From Dromiciops gliroides (lineage: Eukaryota; Chordata; Mammalia; Microbiotheria; Microbiotheriidae), in assembly GCF_019393635.1 (NCBI RefSeq), contig NC_057867.1:53939643-54003642 (forward strand): a stretch of 64,000 nucleotides of DNA. Direction: 5' to 3'. The notes below the pieces were generated by a model. That model saw nothing but the letters and a program-made list of their open reading frames with translations. It was not told the DNA's origin and did not search any database. Below, one piece after another: positions 22,530-63,934 of the stretch. The translations under genes and the position numbers were made by a program. How positions within the stretch are numbered: the first letter of the stretch is position 1; every line of letters begins with the position of its first letter.

Positions 22530-23325
22530 TGAGTATAAGGAGGCAGTCACAGATATCAAATAAGGAATTACAAAGAAAAACCAGAGTCAAATAAGTTATC
22601 AAAGAAACTGAAAAAGATCAATCTGAGAAGTAGTGAGAGTAAAAGACAACTGATGGATAACTCATGTGCTCCACTAATATCATCATGATGACAGGAAAAA
22701 GCAAAGAAGACCATCTCCCCAACTCTGATACACAGGGTGGGCCCTGGGTAACAAACTCATGGAAGGATATGGTTGAGTCATCCAAGATAGGTGGGAATGG
22801 AGGGTTGCAATCTGTATCAGTGGAGGGAATATCCATACTATTGAGAACATCTCTATTTTAATATATGTCAGGTACTATACTAGGGGATTCAGAAATAGGC
22901 ACAGTTATGGCATTCAAAGAGCTTATATTCTATTGGATTAATTAACTCCGAACAGCATAATGGTCCTATACCCTCTTTGATCTTGTTTTCCTAGAGATTT
23001 CATTTTTAATGGAACCTGTGATTTTATCAGTGATAGGGTTCCTGGTGAGGAACATTCTCTACCAATATAGCTTCCAAAAAGAAAAAAACTGCAAATACTT
23101 TATGGAGGATTTATAGGCTAGACAAGAGTCATGCAAAATAAGATGACCCAAAATGAGTAAGTGGTTCACCTACAGAGAACCCTCTCCCATGAAGCTGTGG
23201 GTTTATTAAGGTACCCAGTCATACTGCAGTCAACTGTTATATTTGAATTTGGTCTTTTTTGTGCTAATTCTTAGTGTCATAGCCATTGAGAACCAGAAGG
23301 GATCTTAGAAAACATCTACTAAGAA

Positions 23326-23328
<3 letters not shown>
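22530..23328. other. No gene or clear repeat seen
   Basis: Nothing recognised beyond a short L2-like trace at about 22860-22935. Confidence 0.35.

Positions 23329-23365
<37 letters not shown>
23329..23365. repeat. (GT)n microsatellite
   Basis: About 18 GT units directly before a SINE1-like element. Confidence 0.98.
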
Positions 23366-23366
<1 letters not shown>

Positions 23367-23369
23367 TAT

Positions 23370-23615
23370 TGTCACTGTTTAGTCATTTTGAGTTGTATCC
23401 AATTCTTTGTGACCCCATTTGGGGTTTTTTTTGGCACAGATACTGGAGTATTTTGCTGTGTCCTCCAGCTCATTTTACAGATGAGGAAACTGAGGCAAAC
23501 AGGGTGAAGTGACTTGCCCAGGGTCACACAGCTAGGAAGTGGCTAAGGCTAGATTTGAATTCAGGAATATGAGTCCTCCTGACTCCAGGCCTAGTGCCCT
23601 ATCCACTGTGTCACA
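23370..23615 (-). repeat. SINE1-like SINE
   Basis: 3' domain GTGACCCCATTTGGGG at left, CATTTTACAGATGAGGAAAC core, tRNA-like head at right. Confidence 0.88.
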
Positions 23616-23649
23616 TGTGTATATATAGAAAGATGTATACATATACATA

Positions 23650-23775
23650 TACATGTTGTCTCCCCTGTCTAGACTATAAGATCCTTAAGGGTAATGACTG
23701 TTTTAATTTTGTATTCCCAGTATATAGGGCAGTGCTTGGCACATAATAGGTACTTAATTAATGCTGGCTACTTGA
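23650..23775 (+). repeat. L2 3' end
   Basis: TGTCTCCCCTGTCTAGACTA, GGCACATAATAGGTACTTAA. Confidence 0.78.
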
Positions 23776-24239
23776 TCTGTGTGGAGAGGTGGGAGAGACA
23801 TAGTGGTCAATCCTCCATAGGAGGTCAGAAAACATTCAGTCAGTTTCAAAATGCTATCAAACAAATGCAAGTCCTATCTATTTGTGCTGTTTGTGTTGGC
23901 ATCCTCTATCCACTTTTCCATCTCTTCAGGTGCATTGCCCTTTATCAGCAAACTCTCCTGCTTGAATTGGAGGCAGGGGAACATTGGGTATCTCTCAGTG
24001 CCCTTGAGAAACAGTTCAGCTGGTCCAGCCTTAAACAGTGAGCAAATACACCTATGAACCAACAAGGAGGTTTGCCCACACGCTTCAGGATGGGGGCCCT
24101 GCCAGCCATAAGCTAGGCATGTCCCCTCCCACCCCCCTGAACTTGGCTGTCATGGAAGGTGCCCTGGATCTAGTCACAAGACCTGGCTGCAGGTCTCAGC
24201 TCTGTCACTGTAGTCCAGGGGGGCCTTGAAGCTGGCCCC

Positions 24240-24432
24240 ACACTGAGGAGACCATTGATCCACTAAAGCACCTAATAATTCATTGACTATCATAGGATTC
24301 CAGATTTAGAAATCAAAAGAAAGATACCTTAGAGGTCTTCTACTCCCTAGCCTCTTCAACTGTGGGTCACGACCCCATATAGAGTCACATAACTGAATGT
24401 GGGGGTCATGAAAAATTTGGCAACAGTAAAAG

Positions 24433-24481
<49 letters not shown>

Positions 24482-24690
24482 TTATTCCCGAGGTCATGTC
24501 AAAATTTCTTGGGCAAAAAGGGCCACATATGGAAAAAGTTTAGGAAGCCCTGTTCTAATCCAATACCATCATCTGACAGAGGAAGAAATTGAGGCCCACA
24601 AAGCTGAAGTGACTTGCCAAGGTCACTCAGGTAGAGTCAAAGTGAGATAAAAACCCAGTTCCTCAGATTCTAAATCCACTCTGCATCATA
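24240..24690 (-). repeat. MIR-type SINE split by a DNA transposon
   Basis: MIR pattern ATCATAGGATTCCAGATTTA at left resumes with CATCATCTGACAGAGGAAG to the right of the insertion. Confidence 0.6.
24340..24555 (-). repeat. DNA-transposon-like repeat (hAT-type?) with (AT)n
   Basis: GTGGGTCACGACCCCATATAG near one end and TTTAGGAAGCCCTG at the other; the same family lies inverted at 56908-57115. An (AT)n run fills 24436-24479. Confidence 0.5.
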
Positions 24691-24819
24691 ATTATTTAAA
24701 GCTAGAAGGGATTTGTTCAAGGTCATATGTTTGGATTGTAAAGAAAATGGTTTGGGGGATAGGGGGAGCCAAGGGGCATGAAGGAAGGGTGGAACTGAGG
24801 TTTTCATCACACTGCCCCA

Positions 24820-25060
24820 TCAGAGTGGTATCTACCAGCTATTAGACCCTGGGCAACTTCAACTTCCCCAAGCCTCAGTTTCCTTACCTGTCAGATGGAT
24901 ATAGCCATTTCCATCTGGGAGCCTGTGGATTATAGTAGAATAGCATACTTGGCTAGGAGTCCAGAAACCTAGCTCTGCCACCGTCTGGCTGTGTGATATT
25001 GAGCAAGTCTTTTCCTGTTTCTGGGCTTCTGTTCCCCTTTACATAAAGAGAGGAGGTAGG
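24820..25060 (+). repeat. Two MIR-type SINEs
   Basis: First copy 24820-24915 (GACCCTGGGCAACTTC, CCTCAGTTTCCTTACCTGTC), second 24925-25060 (GGCTGTGTGATATTGAGC), head to tail. Confidence 0.7.
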
Positions 25061-25499
25061 ACAAAATAACGGGTGAGCAGCCTGACTCACCTCCCTTGAG
25101 AGTGGGGAGATGCTGGTGGATAATGGGTGCGAAAGTACTTTATACAGGAAAATTATGTCAACTGTGGTAGAGAATAATGCCAAGCACAAAGAATGAGCTG
25201 CTAATGGTAGAATCCCAGCCACTGCAGTGCACCTTCCCGAACAGCCCAGCTCATACCCCTGGCCCAATGACTAGCTAGGAGCTGGTTTCAGGCTGTGGGA
25301 GGGTTCAGAGAGAAAACCTGGAAGAACATGGAATGTCACAAACCTCTTTGGCTCAACAATCCCCACATTCCCTTGGTGTTCTCCTGAGAATAGTGGCAAA
25401 GCCAGTGAGTCCAAGATGGCCATGGCGGGTCCTTTCTCTACCTTAACAGGCTAGAGGCCAAATCCCAGGGTACAGCAGTTTTAACTATTTACCAGAAGC
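25061..25499. other. Unique sequence upstream of F9
   Basis: No repeat recognised; distal F9 promoter sequence is expected here but I cannot assign sites beyond the proximal ones. Confidence 0.4.
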
Positions 25500-25515
25500 A
25501 AATACATCTTCCTTT

Positions 25516-25527
25516 GCACTTTGGAAC
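25516..25527 (+). promoter_or_regulatory. HNF4-like site of F9 promoter
   Basis: GCACTTTGGAAC resembles the human F9 Leyden-region element (TACTTTGGTAC), a DR1-type HNF4 site. It keeps the ACTTTGG core and lies upstream of the C/EBP-like site as in human. Confidence 0.6.
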
Positions 25528-25546
25528 CCTCTTTCAGCTTTCCTCC

Positions 25547-25556
25547 TTGCACAATC
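25547..25556 (+). promoter_or_regulatory. C/EBP-like site of F9 promoter
   Basis: TTGCACAATC fits the C/EBP consensus better than human TTTCACAATC does and lies at the same place relative to the leader AGCAAAGGTT. Human point mutations here cause haemophilia B Leyden. Confidence 0.65.
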
Positions 25557-25588
25557 AACAAGCAAAGGTTGTGTGCTGCTGCCTGAAC

Positions 25589-56498
<30,910 letters not shown>

Positions 56499-56589
56499 GT
56501 ACTGTACACAGAGTGTATTTGGCCTAACACAAGAGGCCCTTGTGGATACAGGACCAGCTTTGTAAAAAGATAGTAATTTGAGAGATGCT

Positions 56590-56900
56590 AGTTAAGGTTT
56601 CCTTGTTTCAAAACATCTCCCCCACCCAATGTACAGAATTCCATCATTAGAGATTCATTCTTTGGGGCACTGATGGCTTTTAGGAGGTGGGTAACATGCT
56701 TCATCATAGATCCTCTGGAGAGCAGAAATCTTATGTCTTTCAAAGTTGTTTTTCTTTATACTGTTGTTTTCCCTGGATGATTTGTTCTCCTCCTCAGTTC
56801 AGGATTCTCTGAATTTATTTATTTCTTTTGTCATTACTTACGGTGCACTAATATTCCATCACTTTCATATACCACAATTTGTTCAGCTATTCCCTAATTG
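56590..56900 (+). repeat. LINE-like repeat, 3' region (family uncertain)
   Basis: AATATTCCATCACTTTCATATACC and CAATTTGTTCAGCTATTCC are typical of a common marsupial interspersed repeat (likely L1-type). Confidence 0.5.
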
Positions 56901-56907
56901 TCAAAGA

Positions 56908-57115
56908 GGTAAACTAGGGCTGGGCTTCTTAAAATTTTTCCACTCGTGACCCCTTTTAACCCAAGAAATTTTTATACAACACCAGGTACATAGGTATGTA
57001 AAGTAGGTATACATAACCTTTTACTGTTGTCAAATTTTTTGCAACCCTCCCGTTCAGTTCCATGACCCCATATGGGATCACGACCTCTAGTTTAAGCAGC
57101 TTTGATTGTGAGAAA
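56908..57115 (+). repeat. DNA-transposon-like repeat, second copy
   Basis: GGGCTTCTTAAAATTTTTCC to CATATGGGATCACGACC; inverted relative to 24340-24555. Confidence 0.5.
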
Positions 57116-57169
57116 TAATTATTAATAACTGGGATCTTAGCCTAGGTAAGCCTCTCTCTTTTTCCTTTT

Positions 57170-57296
57170 GGAATATCGCATTCCAAGATCTCAGTTTGCT
57201 TCAACTGTCAAACTGAGGTAATCATATTTGTACTACCTACTATACCTCACAGGGCTCTTCTGAAAGACTGATTATCAAATCTTAAAACACTATTGG
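57170..57296 (+). repeat. THER1/MIR SINE, 3' part, target of a SINE
   Basis: CTCACAGGGCTCTTCTGAAAG, CTTAAAACACTATT, broken by the insertion at 57297. Confidence 0.7.
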
Positions 57297-57459
57297 GGGG
57301 CAGCTAGGTGCTGCAGTGGATAGAGCACCGGCCCTGGATTCAGGAGTACCTGAGTTCAAATCCGGCCTCAGACACTTAATACTTACTAGCTGTGTGACTG
57401 TGGGCAAGTCACTTAACCCCAACTGCCTCACTAAAAAACAACAACAACAACAACAACAA
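57297..57459 (+). repeat. MAR1/WALLSI-like SINE with (CAA)n tail
   Basis: Perfect 13 bp TSDs AAAACACTATTGG at 57284-57296 and 57460-57472. Confidence 0.95.
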
Positions 57460-57794
57460 AAAACACTATTGGAAGGAATTATTATTATTCATTCCTTCAC
57501 TTCCCATCTTTACCTTCTTCTCTCCTCATTCTCTTTTTCTCCCTTCCTATATCTTCCCAAAGCTTCAAGTGGTGGGTGTCAGGGAGAGGAGACACTCACA
57601 ATTATGTTTGGAGCACCTCATGCCCCACACATTAGGCGTGTGTGTGTGATGAGCTAAGAAGCTGAGAAAAAAAGCAAAACCTGAGTAGGCCTGAGTTCTT
57701 TTTTCTCTGATTTATTGGGGCTCTGAAAGGCCAGTGGCACTCAGGGTTGATCAGAGCATCTTAGAGAATAAGAATAAATAATTATAATAAAGTA

Positions 57795-58065
57795 TGTGTA
57801 GGTGTAGGTGGGGGGAGGAGATAGAGACAGACTGAGAGAAAAGATGGAGAAAGAAACAGAGATGGGAGAGAAAAAGAAACAGAGATTGAAAAGGAAAGAC
57901 AGAGGGATAGAGACACAAGCATAGAGAGAGATGGAGAGAGAAAAAAAGAAGACCAAGAAAAAGGCCACAAGGAAAAAAAAGGAAGGAGGAAGAAAAAGAA
58001 GACAGAAAGAGAGGGAGAGAGAGAAGGAAGTAGGTAGAGAACAAGTAGAGAGACCAGAAAGAGCA
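57795..58065. repeat. GA-rich low-complexity tract
   Basis: About 270 bp of nearly pure purine (GAGAGA, AAAGAAG types) on the plus strand. Confidence 0.9.
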
Positions 58066-58109
58066 TCAGAAGCTGAGCCAGAAACCCACTGGTTGTCACT
58101 TGGGTGGCA

Positions 58110-58540
58110 CCCACCCAGAGCTGAACACCCTTCTTCCAGTGGACTCCCAAAACATGAGAGTACAGTGGGACTATCAGCTCCCTCAATCTGGAAACTGCTC
58201 CCCTGGTAATGCAACCTAATATTTCATTAGCATTTTAGTGACCACATCATAATATTGGCTCACACAGAGCCTGTAGTCTGCTAACACCCCTAAACCTTTT
58301 TTTGCTAGGAATGGCTTCTGGTAAGCTGGGCCATTCTGATTCTAGACTTGTACTGCTGATTTTCTTTCTTTCAAAATCTAAGTCCTGGGTTTTAAATTAA
58401 TCTCAATTGGATTTCATCTTGGGACTTTGACTGTTCAGGCCAATCTGTCCAAATCTCCTGGAATCTTGGGTCTGTCATTCAATGCAATAGTGAGCCCTCC
58501 CTACTCTGGGCCATCTGCAAATATAACAATGTCTTCATCT
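58110..58540 (-). repeat. CR1/L3-like fragment
   Basis: GTACAGTGGGACTATCAGCTC, TTAGCATTTTAGTGACC, TGGGCCATCTGCAAAT, as in antisense CR1. Confidence 0.65.
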
Positions 58541-58675
58541 AAGATGCTGATATTGATTGTCTTTTGCTGGGGCATTGTGCTTCCTGGATTTCCCAATTAT
58601 TATTACTTGTCCCATCCCCAGCAAAATTATTTCACATTCGCCTGTATGTATTTTGCATTAACTTAACTATGTGAA

Positions 58676-58790
58676 GATAACTCCCTCCTAGGAAGCTCCT
58701 AGAGGGAAGGCATTTTTTGCTTTTGTGTCCCCAGAACTTAGGATAGGGTATGGTACACAGCAGGTGTTTCCTAAGTGCTTGTTCACAGGG
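58676..58790 (+). repeat. L2 3' end
   Basis: GGAAGCTCCTAGAGGGAAGG, CAGCAGGTGTTTCCTAAG. Confidence 0.72.
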
Positions 58791-58833
58791 TGAAAGGATC
58801 ATGGAAACATTAAGCCAGCAAAAAGAATAGTAA

Positions 58834-58909
58834 GGGGGCAGCTAGGTGGCACAGTGAATAAAGCACTGGCCCTGGATTCAGGAGGACCTGAGTTTAAATC
58901 CAGCCTCTG
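58834..58909 (+). repeat. MAR1/WALLSI-like SINE, head only
   Basis: Intact head to AAATCCAGCCTCTGA, then abruptly unrelated sequence; the tail is missing. Confidence 0.85.
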
Positions 58910-58959
58910 AAGGTAGAGCAGGACAGGAAGAGAAAGCACTAAGGTCATTCTGAGACATG

Positions 58960-59880
58960 CTAAGGATGAGACATTTATGAGATATCAGAGCATCCCAGAC
59001 CAGAGCTGGAAGGGGCCTTGAAGGCCATTGAGGCCAACTCATCACTGAACAAGAATCCACCCTGAAGCATGGCCAATCAAGAATCATTGTGCCTTTGCTT
59101 GGAGACCTCCAGTGAGTGCTGACTCATCACCTCTCAAAGCAGTCCTTTCCAGGTTTGAATGTCTCTAATTATCAGGAAGGGTTCCCTGCCATCAAACCGA
59201 AATTTGTTCTCTGTAACTCCCATCCAGTGTTCTAGTTCCTAGCAGAGTAAGCTTAATCCCTCCTCCATTAGACAGTCCTTCAAATACTTAAAGACAGGTA
59301 TCAGATTCCCCCTGAGTCTTTTCTTCTCCAATTTAAATATCCCCGTCCTTTAACTGGTCCTTAAGGACTCAGTGCATTCCATCAACATGGTTGTTCTCCT
59401 CTGGATGTTACAACTTATCAATGTCCTTCCTAAAATCTGGAAATCAGAACTGAACAGATGTCTGAATAGGACAGAGTACTATTCCATGGTCTATCTATCC
59501 ATCACCTCCCTAGACCTGGACTAGGGAGGTGACGGATTGATGCTTCTCAATGTAGCCTAAAGTCACATTAGCATTTTTGTTTGCCACATGAAGATTGATG
59601 ATGATAAATCATTATAATAGCATGTATCTTTAAGCTTTAATGTTTTCAAAGCACTTTACATGGTATCTCATTTCATTTGCACAACAATAAATACCACACT
59701 ATTGACTCATAATGAGACTGTAGTCTACTAAAATCTCTAAATATTTTTCAGACTAAATGCCACCTAATCATGCCTCCCTATATCTGTGGAGTTGATTTTT
59801 TTTTCTTTTCAGATCCTGGGATGTAATATATCTGGTCCAGGAGACTTGACTTCATCAAAGGCAGCTCTATCTCTCTACTT
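58960..59880 (-). repeat. CR1/L3-like LINE, antisense 3' end
   Basis: CAGAGCTGGAAGGGGCC to CCAATTTAAATATCCCC, ATGTCCTTCCTAAAATCTGG, TTGACTCATAATGAGACTGT. A MIR-like insert lies at about 59590-59690. Confidence 0.72.
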
Positions 59881-60044
59881 ATAAGGGGTATCTGCTGCCT
59901 CTTAGCCATTTGGGCTCTCCTTGGCAGAGAAAACCTAAGTAAAAGAAGAATTAAGCAGCTCTCCTTACTGACACTCCATCATGTCTTCTTTTTCTCTTTC
60001 ACCCTGAGTCATGGCCCCATCTCTTCTCTAATGAGGCATTAAGT

Positions 60045-60200
60045 GTAGTGGTAAAAGCACTGAATTTGGAGTTGGGAGGCCTGGGTTCAAATCCTGATGC
60101 TGCTACTTACTGCCAAAGTGACTTTGGCCAAATCACTTCCCCCTCTGGGCCAACATTTCCTCATCTGTAAAATTTCCTTCCAGTATTACATCTAGGGTTC
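60045..60200 (+). repeat. MIR-type SINE
   Basis: GACTTTGGCCAAATCACTTCC, TTTCCTCATCTGTAAAATT. Confidence 0.8.
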
Positions 60201-60461
60201 TTTTTGTTTCCCTCATATAGCTTAAAAATCCTTGTCTGTTGTTCTCAGCTTTCTTCTCCAGCTTCATTTTCTATCCAGCTTGAGCACTCCTGACAGGATT
60301 CTGACAGGATACTAAACATGCATCTATACTCATCCATGACCTGCTCTTTCTTTCACCTCCAATGCATGTCTTTTTAAAAATCTGAGTTGGTCAATGAGTG
60401 AGCAATTGCTCTAGACAATCCCTCCCCACTTTCTTCCGTGGTGCATCTGTTTCTCTTTATG

Positions 60462-60850
60462 CAGCCACAGTGAATAGAGTGCTGGGCCTGGGGTCAGGAA
60501 AATCTGTGTTCAAATCTGACCTCAGACATTACTAGCTGTGTGATCCTGGGCAAGCTGTTTCACCTCTGCTTGCCTTAATACCCTGGAGATGGAAATGACA
60601 AACAACTTCAGTATCTTTGCCAAGGAAACCCCATGGACAGCATGGTCCACGGGGTCACTAAGAGTTGGACATGAATGGACAACAACAAAATCTTTAAAAG
60701 AAATTTCTTGTTTAACTTATGAATTGACACAGCAACAAACACAAACATCTCAACAGATAATAAAAAAGACTGCCTACAAAGCCATGAACCCCTGTTATAT
60801 ATGGTTCTTTAAAGTCCATCTGAAATGTAAATACTTCCTTTGGCTCTTTT
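60462..60850 (+). repeat. SINE1-like variant with extended 3' region, copy A
   Basis: SINE1 head and body with an extra CATGGACAGCATGGTCCACG block, then about 180 bp (to TCTGAAATGTAA) that is repeated inverted at 61925-62245. Confidence 0.75.
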
Positions 60851-60974
60851 CTATGTATTTCTTTAGTCATCTGATCAATCTTAAATAATTTCTTATTCAA
60901 AAATTTGCAAAGAGCTCATTGGAGGAGTTTCCTGACAAAGATCCATCTCTGAAAGTGAAGTGCCTCCTCCCATG

Positions 60975-61132
60975 TATTTTTTTTGGGGGGGAGGGGGCAG
61001 GGTAATGAAGGTTAAGTGACTTGCCCATGATCATACAGCTAGTAAGTGTCAAGTGTCTGAATCTGGATTTGAACTCAGGTCCTCCTGAATCCAGGGCCAG
61101 TGATTTATCCACTGTGCCACCTAGCTGCCCCC
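60975..61132 (-). repeat. MAR1/WALLSI-like SINE, first of a tandem pair
   Basis: Minus strand; CATGTATTTT target at 60971 and 61133. Confidence 0.92.
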
Positions 61133-61144
61133 CATGTATTTTTT

Positions 61145-61288
61145 GGGGGGGGTGAGGCAATTGGGGTTAAGTGACTTGCCGAGGGTCACACAGCTAGTAA
61201 GTGTTAAGTGTCTGATGTCAGATTTGAACTCAGGTCCTCCTGAATCCAGGGCTGGTGGTCTATCCACTGCGCCACCTAGCTGCCCCCT
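61145..61288 (-). repeat. MAR1/WALLSI-like SINE, second of a tandem pair
   Basis: Minus strand; CATGTATTTTTT target at 61133-61144 and 61289-61300. Confidence 0.93.
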
Positions 61289-61399
61289 CATGTATTTTTT
61301 ATTTTCTTTTTTCCCATGTATTTTTTAAACGTTCAATGATGCCCTTATTTCTCCCCCCCCTTTTTCATCTCTGTCATTAGACCCCCCTCCTCATTAATG

Positions 61400-61880
61400 T
61401 GTTCAGAATCTCATTCAAAGAACCTTTCCAACCCTGTAGGCACAGGATGGGGAGATGTCCTGACTGTAGGCAATCAAAGCTGCTTCTAGGGCTCCAAAGA
61501 GAGGTCAGGACTAGAGGTACACACCTGGGAGTCATTAGCACAGAGGTGGTAGTTCAAGTCATGGGAGTGAATGAACTTACCAAGGGAGAGTATGGAGAGA
61601 TAAGAGAAGGGGCTAAGGGCAGACCACAGGGAAGATTCCTTTTAGGGAGTCAGGAGCACAACAAGGAATCACTGGAGGCAGAGAAGGACGAATTATAGAG
61701 AGGAGAAGAGCTAGAAAAGTGGAGTATTTCTGAAGCCAAGGGAGGAGAATGTATCTATAAGGAAGGTGAGGTCACCCATGTCAAATGCTATAGAGTAGTC
61801 CAGGAGGATGAGGATAGGAAAAGGTCACTGGATTGGGAAGTTAGGAGGTCAGTGGTGACCTTGGAGGGAGCTGTTTGCAA
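61400..61880 (-). repeat. L2-type LINE, antisense
   Basis: Purine-rich antisense L2 text (CACACCTGGGAGTCATTAGC, GAGGATGAGGATAGG). Confidence 0.65.
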
Positions 61881-61924
61881 AGAATGAAGGAAGTGCTTTG
61901 GAGGTACCAACAAGCAGGGCAGTT

Positions 61925-62245
61925 TTGTTACTACTGTGTTACATTTCAGATAGACTTTAAAAAACTGTACGTAGCAGGTTCACTGCTTTGTAGGCAATCC
62001 TCTTTTTTGTTATCCATTGAGATGTTCATGTTTGATGTGTGGACTCATGATTTAGATAGGAAATTTCTTTCAAAAATTTTATCGTTGTCATCCAGTCATA
62101 TCCAACTCTTAGTGGTCTCATGGCCCATGCTGTCCGTGGGGTTTTCTTGGCAAAGATACTGGAGTGGTTTGTCATTTCTGTCTCCCATGGATTAAGGCAA
62201 ACAGAGGTGAAGTGACTTGCCCAGGGTCACACAGCTAGGTAGGTA
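61925..62245 (-). repeat. SINE1-like variant with extended 3' region, copy B
   Basis: Inverted partner of 60462-60850: TTACATTTCAGAT(A)GACTTTAAA, GCTTTGTAGGCA, TTGAGATGTT, then CATGCTGTCCGTGGGG and the SINE body; head truncated. Confidence 0.75.
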
Positions 62246-62254
62246 CCTTATGAA

Positions 62255-62360
62255 ATAGGGGCCATTTTATTCATTGTATTTGTATCTACAGGGCCTAACA
62301 CAGTGTCTGTCATAGAGGAGGTGCTTAGTAAATATTTATTGATTGACTGACATAATTTTA
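62255..62360 (+). repeat. L2 3' end
   Basis: GGCCTAACACAGTGTCTGTC, GGTGCTTAGTAAATATTTA. Confidence 0.78.
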
Positions 62361-62527
62361 GAACTGTGTTCTCAGAGAAAAAAAACTACCTTATCCCCAT
62401 TATGAGATTTTCTAAAATTCTACCTTTTTCGTTAATTGATCTACCATTTGCTTCTACCATTTAGCTCCAGAAGAAAGTTAGTTAAAGGAGCCATTACTAA
62501 TAAAGTTTGCAAAGTGCTTTATACTTT

Positions 62528-62534
62528 AATATAT

Positions 62535-62594
<60 letters not shown>

Positions 62595-62599
62595 CATGC
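62528..62599. repeat. (AT)n(GT)n microsatellite
   Basis: AT run followed by about 15 GT units and TATG/CATG tetranucleotides. Confidence 0.97.
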
Positions 62600-62604
62600 A
62601 TGTA

Positions 62605-62830
62605 ATAGAAGTTTGGAGCTGGCTCAGGTGTCTGAAGTCTCCTAGCACAACACCAGAGATGGAGCATCAGAATAAGAGAGGTGATGTTCCCACTGTCCTC
62701 TGCCCTGGTTAGACCATATCTGAAGGGATGTGTTGAGTTCTGAGCAGCACAGATTGGGGAGGACATTAACAAAAGTGAGGTATCAGATGTAAAAGATTAT
62801 TTCAAGAAGTTAGGTCATGAAAGAAAAGAG
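62605..62830 (+). repeat. CR1/L3-like fragment
   Basis: CACTGTCCTCTGCCCTGGTTAG, GTTGAGTTCTGAGCAGCAC. Confidence 0.6.
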
Positions 62831-63200
62831 GGCCGGAGCTCTTCCCCAGTCTTAAAAAATCCAGAACCTTTGCCCATGTCCCTGGTTTTGCCGGTTCTCT
62901 GATTGCCCATGGTTTCCCCACCACTACCAACAGTCATTCTAAAATCACATCTGCAGGTACTCTGGGCTATCATTTGCAAGAACATTTAGGTACCCTCACA
63001 GTGTTCCCTCCCCTCTCTTGAGCTTTCAGTCCTTCTGAATCACATCTATTCTCTCATTTCCAGTTTGAAGAACATTCTCCTTCATGGAGAAGACTGAACC
63101 AAGAAGTAGTGAAGTCTTGGGAGGGAGGCTATTTTTGTTACCCTGACACTCTCTATCAAATTATTTTCCCATTCTTAACATTTTAAAACGTTAAATGCCA
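62831..63200. other. No gene or clear repeat seen, F9 intron 6
   Basis: Possible weak L2 text; no F9 exon 7 found here. Confidence 0.4.
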
Positions 63201-63204
63201 TTGT

Positions 63205-63360
63205 GTGAGGCAGATAGGTAGGCCGGCATATAGAGTATTTCACCTAGAGTCAGGGAAGACCCAAATTTGAATCTTGCCTCAGATAGTTACTAGCTGTGTG
63301 ACTCTGAGCAAGTCACTCAACTCCTCTAAGCCCCAGATTCCTCATCTTTAAAATACAGTG
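63205..63360 (+). repeat. SINE1/THER1-like SINE
   Basis: GGCAGATAGGTAGGCCGGCA head, AGTTACTAGCTGTGTGACTC body. Confidence 0.78.
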
Positions 63361-63379
63361 ACAGACAAAAAATACATTT

Positions 63380-63423
63380 CATATATATATATATATATAT
63401 ACATACATACATACACACACATA
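63380..63423. repeat. (AT)n(ATAC)n microsatellite
   Basis: AT run followed by CATA/CACA tetranucleotides. Confidence 0.95.
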
Positions 63424-63769
63424 TCTACATTGTAAATTTTCAGATTTGAGATCAAAGGAGAACTTCATATTGGTTCAATCAGACCATGAGAAACAACTAC
63501 AACAGATGTGATACCACCACCCCAAAAAAAGTGTTTACATTGATTCTGGCACATATTTGAATCTCTCTTTTCCTGTGGGGATGGACAGGATGGTGGTATA
63601 TGACTGGCCTTAATTCTAGAAAAAAATCTTTACTCAGAAAGGGTGAGCTACTATTGCAATGAATGTAAAAAAGATGGTGAATTTGGAGTTTGAGGAGCAG
63701 GTTCCCCATCCTTGCATTGGGCATGTCACTTTACCTTTTTAAGTCCAAATTTCTTTATTTTTCTTTATT

Positions 63770-63909
63770 TTTTTGCGGGGCAATGAGGGTTAAGTGACTT
63801 GCCCAGGGTCACACAGCTAGTAAGTGTCAAGTGGCTGAGGTCGGATTTGAACTCAGGTCCTCCTGAATCCAGGGCCGGTGCTTTATCCACTGCTCCACCT
63901 AGCTGCCCC
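63770..63909 (-). repeat. MAR1/WALLSI-like SINE
   Basis: Full-length, close to consensus, minus strand. Confidence 0.94.
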
Positions 63910-63934
63910 AATTTTTTGTTTTTTTAAATTAAAA

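Larger units (their letters stand above)
25500..25588 (+). promoter_or_regulatory. F9: F9 proximal promoter and 5' leader
   Basis: No TATA box. The leader AGCAAAGGTT at 25561-25570 is identical to the bases just before the first ATG in human F9 mRNA, so the start of transcription should lie at about 25540-25555. The region contains an HNF4-like and a C/EBP-like site in the human order and spacing. Inferred to give liver-specific expression; placement rests on comparison with the known human promoter (the haemophilia B Leyden region). Confidence 0.75.

Noticed and set aside
25514-25588. In-frame extension upstream of the F9 ATG with TTG/CTG codons.
   Set aside because: No ATG; it overlaps the promoter sites and leader. 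A non-AUG start is possible but nothing in the sequence argues for it.
57741-58214. Long overlapping frames on both strands, rich in Ser/Leu/Phe or Lys/Arg/Glu.
   Set aside because: Products of the GA-rich low-complexity tract.
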